DNA of 64,000 nucleotides, taken from assembly GCF_932294415.1 (NCBI RefSeq), contig NC_065536.1:39888354-39952353 (forward strand), in the 5' to 3' direction. This document shows, piece by piece, positions 45,310 to 60,500 of this stretch. Within the stretch, counting starts at the first letter, position 1; each line of letters starts with the position of its first letter. Source of the DNA: Quercus robur. Lineage: Eukaryota > Streptophyta > Magnoliopsida > Fagales > Fagaceae. A program made the translations under genes and the position numbers. A model generated the notes under the pieces. The model was not told where the DNA came from. It saw only the letters and a program-made list of their open reading frames with translations, and searched no databases.

Positions 45310-47941
45310 TCACTGATAGTACTTTTTAAGATGCTCTGTATTCCAAGGACGAGGTAAAGGTTTCCCATCTGCATCCTCCAGGTGGTAGCTCCCTCTTCTT
45401 GAATAATGGACGACCTTGTATGGACCTTCCCAGTTGGGGCCTAGCTTCCCTTCGTTTGGATATTTGGTGGCTTGTGAAACCTTCTGCAGAACCATATCTC
45501 TAGTATTGAAACATTTCAGCTTTACCATCTGATTATAGTACCTCGTCATCCTCTCTTAATATAAAGCCATTCTCTGAGCTGCGTCATCTCTGACCTCGGG
45601 TAAGCAATCTAGAGCTAACTTGAGGTCCTCGTCATTGCTGCATTCGTCATAACATGTTCTTTTGAGACTTGACACTTTAACTTCCACAGGAATTACTGCT
45701 TTAGTTCCAAACGCCAACTTGAAGAGTGTCTTGCCTGTTGGTGTCCTCACCATCGTTCTGTAGGCCAATAACACTCCTGGAAGCTCTTTAGGCCATGCTC
45801 CTTTTGCCCCCTCAAGTTGGGTATTGATTAGCTTAAGGAAAGTCCGATTTGTAACTTTAGTCTGGTCGTTTGCTTGTGGGTGTCTAGGGGAGGAATAGTG
45901 ATTCCTTATCCTCAGCTCCTTGCAAAAATCCTTGAACTTGTGGCTGTCAAACTGTCGTCCATTGTCAAAGATGATAACCTGTGGAATCCTGAACCAACAG
46001 ACGAGTTTTTCCATAGAAAGTGTTGTATTTTGGCCTCTGTTATAACTGCTAAAGGCTTTGCTTCCACCCACTTCGTGAAATAGTCAATAGAGATGACTAG
46101 AAATTTTACCTGCTTCTTACTAGGAGGTAGGGGGCCTAGTATATCAATTCCCCATGTGGAGAATGGTCATGGTGATGTGATGTTGGTCAAGTGCTCTGCT
46201 GGGACATGCTGCACATTTTTAAACCGTTGGCACTTGTTGCATCTCTGAACGATTTGAGCTGCATCTTTTTGCATGGTTGGCCAGAAATATCCTGCACGGA
46301 CAACTTGCCCAATGAGTGACCATGGTCCAGAATGATTTCCGTAGACTCCTTCGTGGATCTCTTTTAGTACATACGCAACATCATTTGGGTCGAGGCACTT
46401 TAAGTAGAGCTATGAAAATCCCCTCTTGTAGAACTCGTCGTTCAGGATTGTGAACCTGGATGACCTTACTTTGACTTTTTTGGCTTCTGAGGGATCTACA
46501 AGGAGGTTGTCATCCTTGATGTACGTGATTATTGGGTCCATCCAGCTCCCTCTGAATTGGACGTAGCTCACGTCAAACCCTTCAATGCTTGGTAGGTGTT
46601 GCACTTCCATGTACAATCCAGGTCGTCCTTCATTGGTAGTTGACAATGCTAGCCTATCAACTTCATCGACTTCCAAGTTTTCCTCCCTTGGTACCTGAGT
46701 GATCTTGACATCATCAAAGTTAGAAATTAACTGATTAGTCAGCGTTAAGTACCTTTTCATTCTATCCTCTTTGGCCTTGTACTTGTTGGTTATCTGCCTT
46801 ACCACAAGTTTTGAATCAGAATTCAGCTTCAAGTTTCTTACACTCAAGGCTTTTGCAATTCTCAAGCTCGTCAAGACAGCTTCATACTCCGCTTCATTAT
46901 TCGTTGCTGGGAACTGAAGTTGGACTCTGTATCTGAGGATATCTTTCTTAGGGGATAAGAGGATCACTCCTACTCCGCTGATGCTTGCTGCTAATAGCCT
47001 ATTTGTATAAACCATCCAATAATTTGACTTTGGATCTTGATCAGCAATAGTGAACTCAATGACGAAGTTAGCCAATGCTTTGGCCTTGATTGCCATCCTA
47101 GGCCTATAATCGACGTCAAATTGACTCAATTCTACAGCCCATTGGACCATTCTTCTTGCCGCATCCGGCCTACCCATGGCCTTTTGTAGAGATTGGTTTG
47201 TCATGACTAGTATCGTGTGCGCCTGGAAATAGGGACGAAGTTTCCTTGATGCGACAATCAGTGCAAAGGCTAGCTTTTCTATCTTTGGTATTTTGCTTCT
47301 GCGCCCTGGAAAGCCTGACTTGTGTAATAGACTGGCTTCTGGATCCTCAGCTCTTCATGAATCAATGTCAAACTCATGGCCATTTGGGAGATAGCCAAAT
47401 ACAGGAATAGATCTTCTCCTTCAACAGACGGACTCAAAAGCGATGGCTTGGATAAGTAATTCTTGAGGGCTTGGAAAGCTTCTTCACACTCCTCCATCCA
47501 CTGGAAGGCCTGTTTCAACTTTTTAATAAACGGGAGGCATTTATTCGTGACTCTAAAGACGAATCTGTTCAAAGCTGTTACTCGTCCCGTCAGCATTTGT
47601 ACTTCCTTCACTTCTTGGGGAGGTCATGTCTAATATGGCTTTGACTTTCTTTGGGTTGGCCTTTATACCTTGTTGCGAAACCATGAACCCCAGGAACTTG
47701 CCTGACGAGATTCCAAGCACGCACTTTGTGGGTTCAATCTCATTTGATACTTCCTTAACATGTCAAAAGTTCCTCTGAGGTCGTCCAGATGTAATTCTGC
47801 TTTTCTGCTTTTCATGAGCATGTTGTCCACATGCACTTCCATATTCCGTCTAATATAGTGGGACCCATGAATAGTATCAAAAAGTGCAGTAGGACCCATG
47901 AATAGTAGCAAAAATAACTGAATAGTAATATAAGTTGGCAA
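45310..47941 (-). pseudogene. pol: Gypsy pol remnant (reverse transcriptase, RNase H, integrase)
   Basis: Segments in order: reverse transcriptase active-site region near 47850-47800, where relatives have a YVDDM box but this copy reads HVDNMLMKS; thumb and RNase H start (47279-47611, GRVTALNRFVFRVTNKCLPF); RNase H and a second RNase H-like domain (46410-47204, NNEAEYEAVLTSLRIAKAL); integrase HHCC region (about 46130-46390, CNKCQRFKNVQHVPAEHL); integrase core with Asp in FDNGRQFDSHKF (45556-46071) and the C-terminal region ending TEHLKKYYQ (45310-45549). The third integrase catalytic position reads Lys instead of Glu (DQTKVTNRTFLK). Frameshifts and stops separate the segments. The element cannot move itself. 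Confidence 0.85.
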
Positions 47942-50900
47942 AAAATAAGCTATGCAAACGCAACCTTCCTAGGCTTTTTTCTATTTACTTAGCTTCCTTT
48001 GTACAAATTGGATTGGGCCCCTTTTTTGGACCTACTCAATACTCTTTCACTCATGCAATGGTCTTGGGCCATCCATGGCCCCGCCTATTACCCCATCCAC
48101 ACGTATTCTATGGAAGGTCATTCTTAGCCTTTTTCATTACTTCTTTATCTTCTTTATTCGAATGGGCTGGGAAAACTTCCTACAGAGAAATCACATATTC
48201 AAAAAAATAGTAGCTAAACCCTTACTTAGCTTAGGTTTTAGATGTAATTGAGATAAAAAGACCTAAGAGGGAGCCAATGCTTTCCTAGCATGTCTTAGTG
48301 AGGTTGAAAGAAAAATGAGAATTGCATCCCCTTTGCAAGGCTGGTTGGCCTAGTGGAATTTGGTAGGTGGAACCCTTGGTCCTTATGTGTCCATGCGCCC
48401 CAATTGAATTGGTCATTTGGGAGATGTATGTGCTATGCCCTTCCCTTAATGTAAATTTACTACACTTACATGCTTCTATGTACATTAGGCTACGCTTGTG
48501 CCCAGGTACAATTTTGCATTCTCTACTCTCAAGGTCCACATTCCCCTTGGGCTTGGGCTTTGTTCATGGTGTTAGAAAAACGTGCCCTCAAAAACAATAT
48601 TATGCATTTTTTATTTGATAAAAAAATTTTACTTTCACATACATAATTTTTATGGGTATATTTCACTGTTTAAATGTGGCATGTTATGTCGCCTCTGTAG
48701 AAAAATCATGTTAATAGTTAAAAAACCAAAGATAGGGAGTAATAATTTTTCATAGATTATTAAATTGTTCTAGACCGTGGATATTAATTGAATATCAACA
48801 TTGAAGCCTGCACTTGTTGTGCTGCTATATGATAAAGATGATTTACTCCATCATTGAGGTAGTGACTTTAAGTAGACAAGTGGGTGTAATGTAACAAGTA
48901 CATACATTGAATCAGATGCAATTAAGAACACTTATGGAGTGATCACTGTTAACTAAAAGGTTGTTCTATCACAATTTTTCTATTGTCCTCAAACATGAGA
49001 GGTTTGTGTATATTTATTTATTATGCACATAACTTTGACAATATCAATTGGTGATGCTAATTTTAAAGGCTATATACAGATACATTGGGTTATGTGTGCA
49101 ATGAATAAAATATGTAAATGCTCAACAATGAATCTACTAGTCTCTAAAGAAGATAGTATATTCAGTTGATTTTCATATTGAAGTTGGACTCAAAACAAAA
49201 CCGGTCGGTGACATTTTTCAAAAATGTTTTTCATATATATAATATTGTACATATATATATTTAAAGAGTTTTTTTCAAAGATATTTTGGAGTCCAATAGA
49301 AATTATGAAATCAAGAAATTAAGGGTTACATAAGCGAGGGACATGACAGTGATATTAATCCAATCTTAGTGGCTTGTGGGAATATAGTGTGGTGGAAGGA
49401 CATAGATATAAAATTGTAAGTAATGAGACCTCATTTGTAATTCTCTAATCTTCAGGGGTCAATTGCAATGTGTTGATGGACATTATTGCAATATGTAGAA
49501 GTTCAAATATTTTCTTGATATGGTTGAGAAAATTAAGGAAATTTTTTTGAAAGAGTTTCAAGATAAGTCAATAACATTCAAAAAGTTATTGATTAATCCT
49601 ATAGCTGAAGATTAGGATCCCTAAGGATCCCACGTCCAATCTCTCTCTCTTGGGTTTTAGAAGTCTTAAATAAAAATAAGATTTTAAAAAAAATCATATT
49701 AATCGTTGGTTATTAGAACTACTGAGTGATACTGCAGTCTTCTAAAAACCCAAAAGAAACAGAGAGAGAGAGAGAGAGACATGAATACCTTGGGAGGCAA
49801 CACACTAGGATTGCTAAGAGAGAAATGTAATTTTGTTCTATTTAAAATCCATGGTTGTGTTGTACAATGATCTTTAAGTGAAAATATAAATTTTGTTTTA
49901 TACTGCAAAAACTATCACATAGGTGGCAACATATAGCAATATGCTATCTTTTATCATTTTGTATACAAATTCAAGAGACTTGTAACGTGTTGTGAGAGAA
50001 TTAGTTCATGTTTCATGTTAATTTAACTTTTGTAATCAATCTATTGATGTGTAGTATTATTTATTTTTTTTTTTTGAGAAGAGACGTGTAGTCTTCAACT
50101 CAAATAGACTTAAAAATTCAACAAATTAGATTTTGAGGTTTCAAACTCTCAGAAAGAGACTTACAATGAATTGAGAGTGTTGCTGATTTAGTTTTAAAGC
50201 AAGAAAAAATAGTTTGTTTCTAAAAAAGAAAAAAGAAAAAAAAGAAGAAAAACACAATTTTCTTTAGAAATTTGCTAGAGGCGCTTGCTAATGTGTTCTA
50301 AAATAAAAGTATTGAGATAAGATAAAGAAATTTAGAAAGAAGATAATAATATCTGTAAGGGGTCATCCACACAATAGTTTTGATTCATGAATAAATGTGT
50401 ATTTGCATTTGTAGTTAGATCACATTTATTGGAGTTAAAGCTCGTATGGAGGGAATTCTTAATAATGCAACGCCATACATTTCGGGATGTAACTTCATTA
50501 ATTTATAAATTTACCACAATCTATTTGTAACTTTATGCATTTACAGCACAAATTGTGCATTTTGACTACTTTAGTTTTCATTAAATATTTAAAAAAAAAA
50601 AATTAACATGTGACAGTCCATGTGAAGGCCAAGGTGGCAAAAAAGAAAAGTACATTTTATAGTTTCACTATTAGCCACATAAATTTTTTCCATTCACCAC
50701 TTAATGAAAAAGATAGGCAAAAGGAACGAGGAATGCCAAAGCGGAAATATTTTGACATAGTATCAAAAGTTTAGGGTCTAAACAATACGGTTGCAACATT
50801 ATGGACTATTTTGACAAAATGGTAATTATCCTTTTTATTATTATTAAAGTAATGTTAAACTTAAGATATTGGCCTTTTAATGGGTTGGCATATTTTAGAC

Positions 50901-51200
50901 CCTAGATTTATTTAAATTAAATTCTGACCTTTAGATGGACACTTAATTTCAAAATGAAAATAGAGGACCCGAATCCTCAATCAAATGGCTCAAAGCTGAT
51001 TGCTATTTTTGTGATTGAGTGACACTATGGATGCTTTAAATTTTACTCAATTGGAGCCTACAAACTCATTTGTCACTAAAATAAAAAATAAATCAAACAT
51101 TTATATATTCAGTAGTTGAAATTCACCAATCACATTCATTGTCACCCAATTTTTCTTGTGAAGACGCTTAAAAAAGAGTACAATATTTTATGGTATAAAA
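47942..51200. other. Intergenic, no gene seen
   Basis: AT-rich DNA between the gypsy element and PHYLLO. Positions 47942-48600 are less AT-rich and look like unassigned retroelement sequence (GGACCCATGAATAGTA occurs twice, near 47869 and 47891). A GA microsatellite lies at about 49757-49780. No open frame is convincing. Confidence 0.4.
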
Positions 51201-51552
51201 CATGTTACTGAACTACCATGCGGATACGGTGTTGAACATTATTCTGCAACTGCATTTGGGCTTTCTGACCTCATCTAGAAATGGTTTTCCTTCTATCATT
51301 TCCAGTATAAGAAAAAGGGTCTGCCAAAAATAGACACGGAGGACACAGAATTGGTGTTTATCTTCACAATAGTTTATGAGAAGTACCAAATGTAAAAATT
51401 AGAAGCACATTCCTAAGAATCCATGAGACTGGCATGAGAACCTACAAGCTTGGTAAAGTCTATGCCATGAATTAAACGTGAGTTCCATCAGATGATTTGT
51501 ACGCAGTATCATCAGCCGTCATATTGCATCTGACTATAACAAGGTTACGGAC
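51201..51552 (-). other. PHYLLO 3' untranslated region and flank
   Basis: The sequence directly after the PHYLLO stop on the minus strand is presumed to hold the 3' untranslated region. No polyadenylation signal was singled out among the AT-rich candidates. Confidence 0.4.
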
Positions 51553-54500
51553 TTACAGCTCTCTAATCTCTATACCACTCTTGATTGGAAATGAACTCTT
51601 GCCCAACCTGGTTAGAAATTGTCTCAATGCACTGATTACAGGAAGTGGGTTTTCCAGATGGACAGCATGGCCACAGTTGGGAATCTCAACTATCTCATGG
51701 ATCTCATTCCATAGATTATCTCCGCTCTTCAAACCATGGCAAACTTCACAAAACATTTCCTGAGCAATTGTCTTGTACTTCGTATCATTCTCCCCAACAA
51801 TGAGCAAAAGGGGCGTTTTGCAATGCTTCAAGTCTTCCCACAATGGCCTACAATGCAAACAAAAGCACAAAGACACTGCTTAATGAAATTGACTTTCAAA
51901 AATAGGATATCAAACTCCTAAAACATTGGGAAACTACTTTACAGAAGAGATCAAATTTAAAGCTAGTATTACAGAACATACTGACAAATATTAAGGCAGC
52001 AGAAATTATGTGGTTTTGTTATTGTGGATAAGATAAGACTTTGTGAATTGAATTAGTTAGAATTTATAACCCAAAATTAGGATTTAGAAGTTGTAAGGCA
52101 TGTGGAGCAAGGAGGGAATATGTCGGCAGTGGAAGCCTAGAATGAAATGTCGTTGTAGCATGCAAATATGGTAAAGGTGGTCCAAATGAAGGAGCACATG
52201 GGAAACTTCAGCTTTGCCACGTTCATCCATTTGAGAATTTTAGCTCTATATGATTCTCACTATCTTCAGACGGGCTAAATGTATCCCAACTTGAAAATGG
52301 CAAGGTGCCTAGAGAAAAGGAGAAAGCACAAGTCTACTAAAATGTAGCACACAGATAATTTAATGATGTTGCATTCTTTTAGAAAAAGCCATTTACCAAC
52401 ATCCTCCCAACGACTCCATAAGAACTTATTATATGTTAAGTAATCACTGTAAAGTTTTCTAGCCGAAAACTCTACTTATGGAACCAACTAAAGCACAAAG
52501 TTTAACATTACATAACTTTGCATAATGTTAACAGTTGAAGAAAATTGTCATTACTTTAGGCAAAAACATACAAGTACACATCACATTTCTTCTTATAATT
52601 CCAGTTATTTAGCTAAACTGGATGCTGTTTTTTTATTTATTATTTATTTTTTTTAAACAAGTACAAATTTTATTAAAAAAGGAAAGGAGTTGACACAAAG
52701 GACGTGAACAGCCCCAGATCAAAAAGTAAAAATCACAAAGAGAGGGAAATTGAAAAATCAACAAATTACGTCGAAGCAATGCCACCTTGAGCATGAATCT
52801 AATTGTACAAGGATCGCAAACAGCACTCTTTAATACCAAAGGTAGGATGCTCCACCCCCATTAAAGACCCCCTATTTCTTTCATACCAGAAATTCCACAT
52901 GACACAGAGGCATGGCTTTCCACACCATAGCTCTTCTTTGTCACTGAAATCGTCCTTGCCAACACTCCAAAAGGTGAAGCACTGATTTGGGCATCAACGT
53001 TACTAGTTCAAACAAAGCAAAAGACAAATGACCATATCACTGTTTTTTTTTTTTTTTTGATAGGTAAATGACCATATCAATGTTGCCAACAAATGGTGAA
53101 GTAGCAGGTGATAAATAGATTCCCTGCTTCTCTTATACATAAAACTCCTATCAACTACCAACAGATACCATTTTCCAAGGTTGCCAATTGTCAAGATTTT
53201 TCTTAAAGCTGCAGTCCACATGAAGTATGAAACATTTCATGGGACCCTGGTCATCCAAATGCACTTCCAAGGAAGGGAACACCTGCAGAAGCCCTAAGGT
53301 CATTATTGATTGAACCTCAAACATGACTTTTGTACGGTTAGACACGGGCAAATTATCATAGAGAAACTCAAAAAAAGAATCTACCAATTCAAGTCCCAAT
53401 CATGAACGAACTTGCGAAAAGAGGTTTCCAATGCTGGAACTCACCCTTATGGGTGCCAGCTAAATACAATGCAACTACAGCCTCCTTGTCTACTGCTAAG
53501 GCGAATAGGTCTGGGAACATATTGTGAAGAGGACGGTCACCACAGTCCACACCAAATGTGTATCTAAAATCTTACTCAATCATCTCATACCTCAAACCAT
53601 AAGAATTTGGGAAAAGGCTCCTATCCCCCGCTGATGCTTTTTCAAAAGCTAACCCCCTAGGGGCCTCGATTCGTTATCCATCCTCCCCAACCTTCACCAT
53701 ATTTAGCATAGACTACACTCCTTCAGAGATGGTCCCTTTTCACTCCAAACCTCCAATGCCACTATCGTAAGAGTGCCTGGTTAAGCTAGCTCCCTAATCC
53801 CCAATCCTTCCCTATTTTAAGGGTGAGCACACCACTCACCAATCCACCAAGTGGAAGTTCTTGGTATCACTAGTGCTTCCCCATAGCAAATCCCTTTAGA
53901 GTTTTTTCAATTTGTTCGCCACATGATTAGGCATCATGAACAAAGACAAAAAGGTAGGAATAGAAGATAGCGTACTCTTATTCAAATTCACCCTTCCACC
54001 TTTTGACAAGTACAACTTCCACCCTGTCAACAATCTTTCCACCTTTTCCAAAATGGGATTCAAAATACCTCCAACTCTGAAAGAAGACCCCAAGTGTAAT
54101 CCTAGATGGGTCATAGGTATGGGACCAACCTTGCACCCTAGGATATCAGCAAGGTCCATAATATTGGGAACATCACCCATTGGAGTCCAATTCATTTTTG
54201 CTTTACTTCACTTTGAGACCAGACACTATAGCGAAGTAGTTGGAAAATTGTTCAGGAGAGGCCTCATAGAACATGATAGTATCATCTGCAAATAGGCCAG
54301 AGATATTAAGAACCTCTCTACTGGCCAACCCAACTTTAAAGCCCTTAAGTAAACCACCATCCACAATTCTTTGGATCATCCTGCTAAAAATCACAATGAT
54401 TAAGAGAAATAACAATGGGGACCTTAGACCCCATGAACTGTTCAAAAAAACCCTTTTGGAGCTCCATTAATCATGATGGAGAAACAAACAGTTGACATAC

Positions 54501-57500
54501 ATAACAGAGTCCACTGACACCATTCTGCACCAAAACCATGCTTACCAAGTAAGAACAGCAAGCAGTCCCAATTGACATAGCCATAAGCCCTCTCAATATC
54601 AAGCTTACATATGATCCCCAAAGTACTCTCTCAATCTACTGTCAATGCTTTCATCTGTTATGAGCACCAAGTCTAGAATCTGACGCCTCCCAATAAAAAC
54701 ATTATGTGTATCTAAAAATATATCTACACTAACTGTATTCAAATGATTAGCTAAAAACTTAGCTGTGCTTACCGGGCGAAAATCCCTAATGTATGTAGAT
54801 CCTGGCTTCTTTGGGATCAAAGTAACAAATGTGGCATTTAGGGATTTTTCAAACTTACAATGAGTAAAGAACTCTTGGAATACTTGCAACACACTCCCCT
54901 CCATCGTGTTCCAGCTATGTTTGAAGAAAGCTATAGTGAATCCATCCAGACTAGGTGCTTTTACTGCATCCACATCATGAAGGGCCACCAATATCTCCTC
55001 TTAGGTAAATTGTTTTTCTAGCCATCTTCTACTTGTCATACTGACAAAAGAGAACGAAAAAGGTTCTCCGTTCATGGTCTCCAACCTTCATATTCAGGGT
55101 ATAGATTTTTATAAAAGCTAATGATCAATTCATGAACTTCTTGCTCTTTCAAGATTCATATGCTATCCAATTCAAAATTTTGATGCAGGGCAACCAAAAC
55201 TGATGCCACACCAAAATTGAAGAGCAAAAGAGTAAAATAACCTAGGAATCAACACCAAGCAAGAAAAACAAAACCTAGGAATCAACACCTAGGGTTGGCT
55301 GGAATGACTAATGAGCACCGTGTTGGAAAACATGGTTTTGCATCTCATACAAAACAAGCAGCGGAAGCAACATAACGATCTACTTCATTTATGAGAGATA
55401 ACATACAACCTTGAATTTTAGAACAAAGAATAAAAAGCGTACCTTGATGTAGTGAAATTCAAAAACAAGAATTGAGAAGACCTTCAATCTTTATCCCAAT
55501 TCCACATGGTACCCAAGAGGTGTGGTTTCTCAATCAGTTCTTACGTATATACTTTTTCTTTTGTTAAAAACTGTGTTCAAGAGAGATCAAAGAGAAAACT
55601 ATTTTCTCTTCTTTTTATCGAACTTACCCAAAGACAGTATTTTATTTAATAACTCTTACTAAATAAACAATTGATTATCTAATTGAGTTAACCTTTTGGC
55701 CAACCCAAATGGGCTTTAGTGTGTGGCTTGGGATGAGACCAAAGAGAAATAAAGCTCTAGCATTAATGGGCTTTGGGCTTCCATCAACTCTTGACAAGCT
55801 CAAAGTTACCATTAATTATATAATAAGTACCACAATGGAAATATAATTGCACTCTAGGCCTTATTAATAAACTATATCTCAAGACTCTAATATAATATCA
55901 TTTGACCCCTCTATGAAACATCTATACTGAAGAAAGTCATAATAAACTGTCACTTTGTAAATCACTACTTTATTCCTTGAGTCCCCGATTTAATCTTTTA
56001 GTTATTTATATATTTTATGAAATCTAAAAAAGGCTAGGCCCAGCACCTTGAATAACAAGTTCCTATTAAACTTGAGATAAATTTATCTTAAGGGGATATT
56101 TCATGTCTCTAAAGAAAGATATTATAAATTTCATCTTGAGAATATTTATTCCCTCAACACTACATGTGATTACCCAACATAATGGGGTTTTGACTGTTAA
56201 ATTAGATCTCACTCTTGATATATCAAAGCAACTTACATTTTATGATCAGATTCATAATCCTATAAGAATTGAGAGTTTATGAAAATAGAAGTTGTGAGAT
56301 TTAGGGGCTATTTGGTTGGTGATTTTAAACAAACAATGCATTCCAATGGCAAGTTCGTAAATAATTGCAAATCACTGGGGCCCATGAGGATTAGACAACA
56401 CACTCTCTCTCCCTCATGCTGACCAACACCTCACCTTTCCTTTTCTTATCTTTTTTTTTTTTCTTTTTTCTTTTTCTCCCTTTATTCTTCACTTTCAGAT
56501 TTCTTCTCATCTCTCTTCACCACATCTCATCTTTCTCTCTCAAAGAAAATCACAAACCCAAACAACAAACCCAGTTTTCTTCATCAAAGAAAATCCAACA
56601 TCACCGATTAGAAAACAAAAATCCAGATTTCTTAATCTCTCTCTTCCTTTTGTGCACAGGATTCATTATTTTTTTAGAAGTGTAATGAGAATGGGTTCCT
56701 GGTTTTTTTTTTTTAACAAACGATTGTGGTTTTTTTTTCCTGGGTTTGGATGACAGCCTCACTAGCAATTTTTCTGAATTTGGGTTTGCACACAACGGCC
56801 AAAGGCCAGTTTATTTTATTTTATTTTTTGGATTTGGATGACAGCTTCAATATCAATTTTTCTGGGTTTTTTCTTTTGCTTCTTTCTTTTCTCGACAACT
56901 AGCTTGCCAACCCCAATTGTATAGCAATTAGATTTAATTTCTTGCGTTGATTTAAATTCTTTATTTATTTTCCAATACGCAAGAGAGGGTGGATTTGATT
57001 TTGTGGATGATTGGTTTGGGTATTTGCAGTCCTATTGCTGGGATTTCTTTGTGGAAGAGAGAAGGAGAGGCTCTATCACAATAAAATGAGGGAGTTTCTC
57101 ACTCTTCAAATAAAAAAAGATAAATTGTATTGTGCTAACAACTTTTCTTAAAAAAAAAACCTACACATACCAAACACACAACTATATTTTTTCACATTTA
57201 AATATGTTATATGAAACATGGTACCAAATACATTTTTTGCATTATGATTACTGTAAACACGTGGTTTCACAACACTTTTTAAACCATAGTTTTCACATTA
57301 TTTTATTCAACAATACTAGAAATCTCCAACCAAACATGCCGTTATTATTCAGGTGATAGTTGTTAATTGACTAATTAATCTCACAGAGATCCAGTTTAAT
57401 GTGTCTTACACACTTAAGACACATCAACACATCAACTAGAAGTCTTCACTTCCATGATCAAGACAAATCATTGTAGTTGATATGTTATAGTCTTCGCAGA

Positions 57501-60500
57501 TGAAATGCCCAATTCCATTACCAACTACGAACTACATTTTTGAATTTACAAAGAACTTGTGATTTATATCTTCTATAACTAAATCACATACAATGCATCT
57601 CAAGGACTATATGATAATATCTAATTAGTTCATATACAAATAGTCTCATATAATTAAACAATTTAATTATTTATAATATGCCAATAAATTGGATTTTAGG
57701 ACAAAAACCCTAACACATTGGGCTGTTGGGAAAATTTCAAAGCAAATTTTATTAATCAAGAAAATTGTAAATTGTCTCCACTATAGCACATTAGTGTGCT
57801 TATATAGACTTTTATGACTTAGCACTAATTCTAATTGATTTAGCAAATCCCATTTATTGAATTACAAAAAGATATCTAAAGATCCTTTGTGCTTCCCTAA
57901 TCATATATAGTGGGAAAAAACGAAACCTAAGACACCAATATTTTAAACAAGGGAAATTTAAAATGCCAAAAAAAGCTTACTGCTGCCTCCCAACACTCAA
58001 GTCAGACAGAGATTTTGCAAGGCTCTGCACATCATCATGCTGTAAGCGGCTGGCGAATATTTGATTGAAATGGGGATGGCTTCTTAAGCTGTTCATAAGC
58101 AGAAATTTAATAGATGATCAATAACCAGGGAGTTGAGTATAGTAAAGGCAATCACAGAAGTCAGACCCTCTGAAAGAAAAGAACCCAGAAATTACCTTTT
58201 CCACAGATCTCCAGCATACCAGTTCTCCATAAAGAGTTGTAAGCCATGAGCAACAAGTGAGCATGCTTTGGAATCATCTTTGGCCCTACGAACCTCTCTT
58301 GCTACTTTATCTTTTAAACCAGGGCTTCCAGCTATTACAACAGCTCCTTTGATCTTCATGATCAATATTTATTTCTATTAACCATATAAAATAAATAAGA
58401 TGCTCAAAACAATGGTCAAAACCGCAAACATTAACAATTTACCTTATTACTAAATCTCAGGGCCATGTGCAATGCGATCCTTGCTCCCATTGAGTATCCA
58501 ACACAAATAACTTTTACAGGAGTAATTTGATCAATCATTTTATATATTATGTCTGCAACCACCTCAATTGAAAAAGTTGGGTCTTGTGCAGAATCATTGG
58601 CACCATGGTATTGTATCTTCGATCCCCCATGAGAAGGAAGATCAATAGAAATGCATCTTGCTGAACCTGATATGGCCTTCATGGCAGTAATCCAGTCTTC
58701 ACCAGTCCCAAGAAATCCATGAAGAAATAAAACTACATTATCCTGCATCAGCTTAATCATGGTGGAGTGAGGATGCAATATAGGAACATTACTCTGGAAA
58801 GAATATTTAACAAGTAAAATTATTGTCATGGAAATTGTCCAGCTACCATGCAAAATTATAACAGACAGACAAACAGTGAAGCAGTAATTTGACGTCAATG
58901 TCACAAGACTGAAGATAACCATGCAAACTTGTGATCAAGAGATCATCCCTTCATAGTCATGACGAGCATTTCACTTGAGCTTTTGAAATATAACTACAAG
59001 AGGCCAAATATCAACAACATATACCATTTACAATTTAAGGTATACCTATTCCTATTGTTGATACAATATTGCTAACAAACCACTATCATTCTTGGGAAGC
59101 ACAGGTGCGGCTCCAGGGGTGCCGCACCCGCGTCCGACATGCACGGATGTGCCGTGCGGCCGTTGACGTGGCTGCACGCGCGTCCGAGGCGAATCTGTTT
59201 TTTTTTTTTTTTTTTTTTTTCCCAATTTCCGATTAGGGCCGATACAGTCTGAAATGGGCCAAAACAGCCCCAAATCAGTCCGATTCAGGAAAAATAATAA
59301 TAATAAATAAAAGTAAAAAAAAAAAGGCAAAATGCACCGTTTGACTCTAGTGTTTTCTTTCCCTTTTTGTTCCCTTTCCACGTCTTATTTGTTTATTTTT
59401 TAAAAAAGGTTCCCAAATAATTTGGTAATTGTATCAATATAAATAATTACTTATCATTAGAAAATAATATTATTTTGCAAAATTTACCCCCCTAAATATC
59501 GGCTATAAATATTAAATTGACCCCAAAGGTTCCTTATCTACTATTGCTCTTAAATTGGCATATGTTTACCATTATATAAAAAAATATGCTTAGCAAAATA
59601 TAAAAAATATAAATAAAAATATATTTAATAATTTTTTAATAAACGTATCTCGCCGCACCCGCACCTTACTTTCTCAAAAATTGCCGACTCACTACACCGC
59701 ACCCTCACCTGCACCTGCACCTGCACCCAAACCCGAATCCTCACCCGTGCTTCCTAGAGCAAGAATTAATAAACCAACCACTTTTCTTGACAGAGAAACT
59801 GATAGCCAAAACTACATTTCCATGGTACCATGAATAATGTGTCGAGTAATTACAGGGATTATGAGCCCCTAGAAAGTGAGAGTATCAGGGTAAGTTAAAT
59901 GGGTGGTAAACCAACCACTTTTCACGGCAGAGAAATTGATAGCCAAAACTACATTTCCCTAGTACCATGAATAATGTGTCGAGTAATTACAGGGATTATG
60001 AGCCCCTAGAAAGTGAGAGTCTGGGTAAGTTAAATGGTGGGAAAGATGATTACATGAATCTTGTGAAAAATTCTACTTACATTGGTTCTTTCTCCAACCT
60101 CATAAACTTTGAGGAAACAAGAGAAACCCCTTGTATCTACAATCAACTGGTATCCATTAACTTGCTTCCCAGTAAGCTTGCTACAAATGGTATTGTGGTT
60201 AATTTGAAATTTCTGCAGAAACCGGTTAGCTTCAGAAACAGAAGCTTCTATGAAACCACTATACGGATCACGATCAATCCTGAGAGGATCAGTAGTAACA
60301 TCTTCTTCAAGCCAACGGTATGTTCCTAGACCATGGGCTATAGATGGGACACGTTCACTTTTTATCACCTTGCATATGTCTGCATTCTGCAGCTCAAGAT
60401 AACAAGAAAACTGAATATATGCTGACAAACCTAGGCCACTTTCATATGCAGCACTGACAACAGCCATCTTTCCCTGGTTTTGTGCCCAGCGTGCAACCAA

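Larger units (their letters stand above)
41208..47941 (-). mobile_element. Truncated Tat-type Ty3/gypsy retrotransposon
   Basis: Read on the minus strand, the element runs from a broken reverse transcriptase near 47940 through RNase H, a second RNase H-like region and integrase to 45300, then an antisense extra ORF region (42255-44449 on the plus strand) and one LTR (41208-41732). Gag, protease, the front of reverse transcriptase and the 5' LTR are missing. RNase H doubling and an extra ORF between integrase and the 3' LTR are traits of the Tat lineage. Pol is broken by several frameshifts and stops. Confidence 0.8.

Noticed and set aside
48340-48560. Possible SINE from an A-box-like GTTGGCCTAGTGG
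   Set aside because: No B box at the expected distance and no target duplication.
53936-54295. 119-codon plus-strand frame
   Set aside because: It is the antisense shadow of the LINE reverse transcriptase remnant.
56601-56795. 64-codon Lys-rich minus-strand frame
   Set aside because: Arises from T-rich runs within the hAT-like element; no support.
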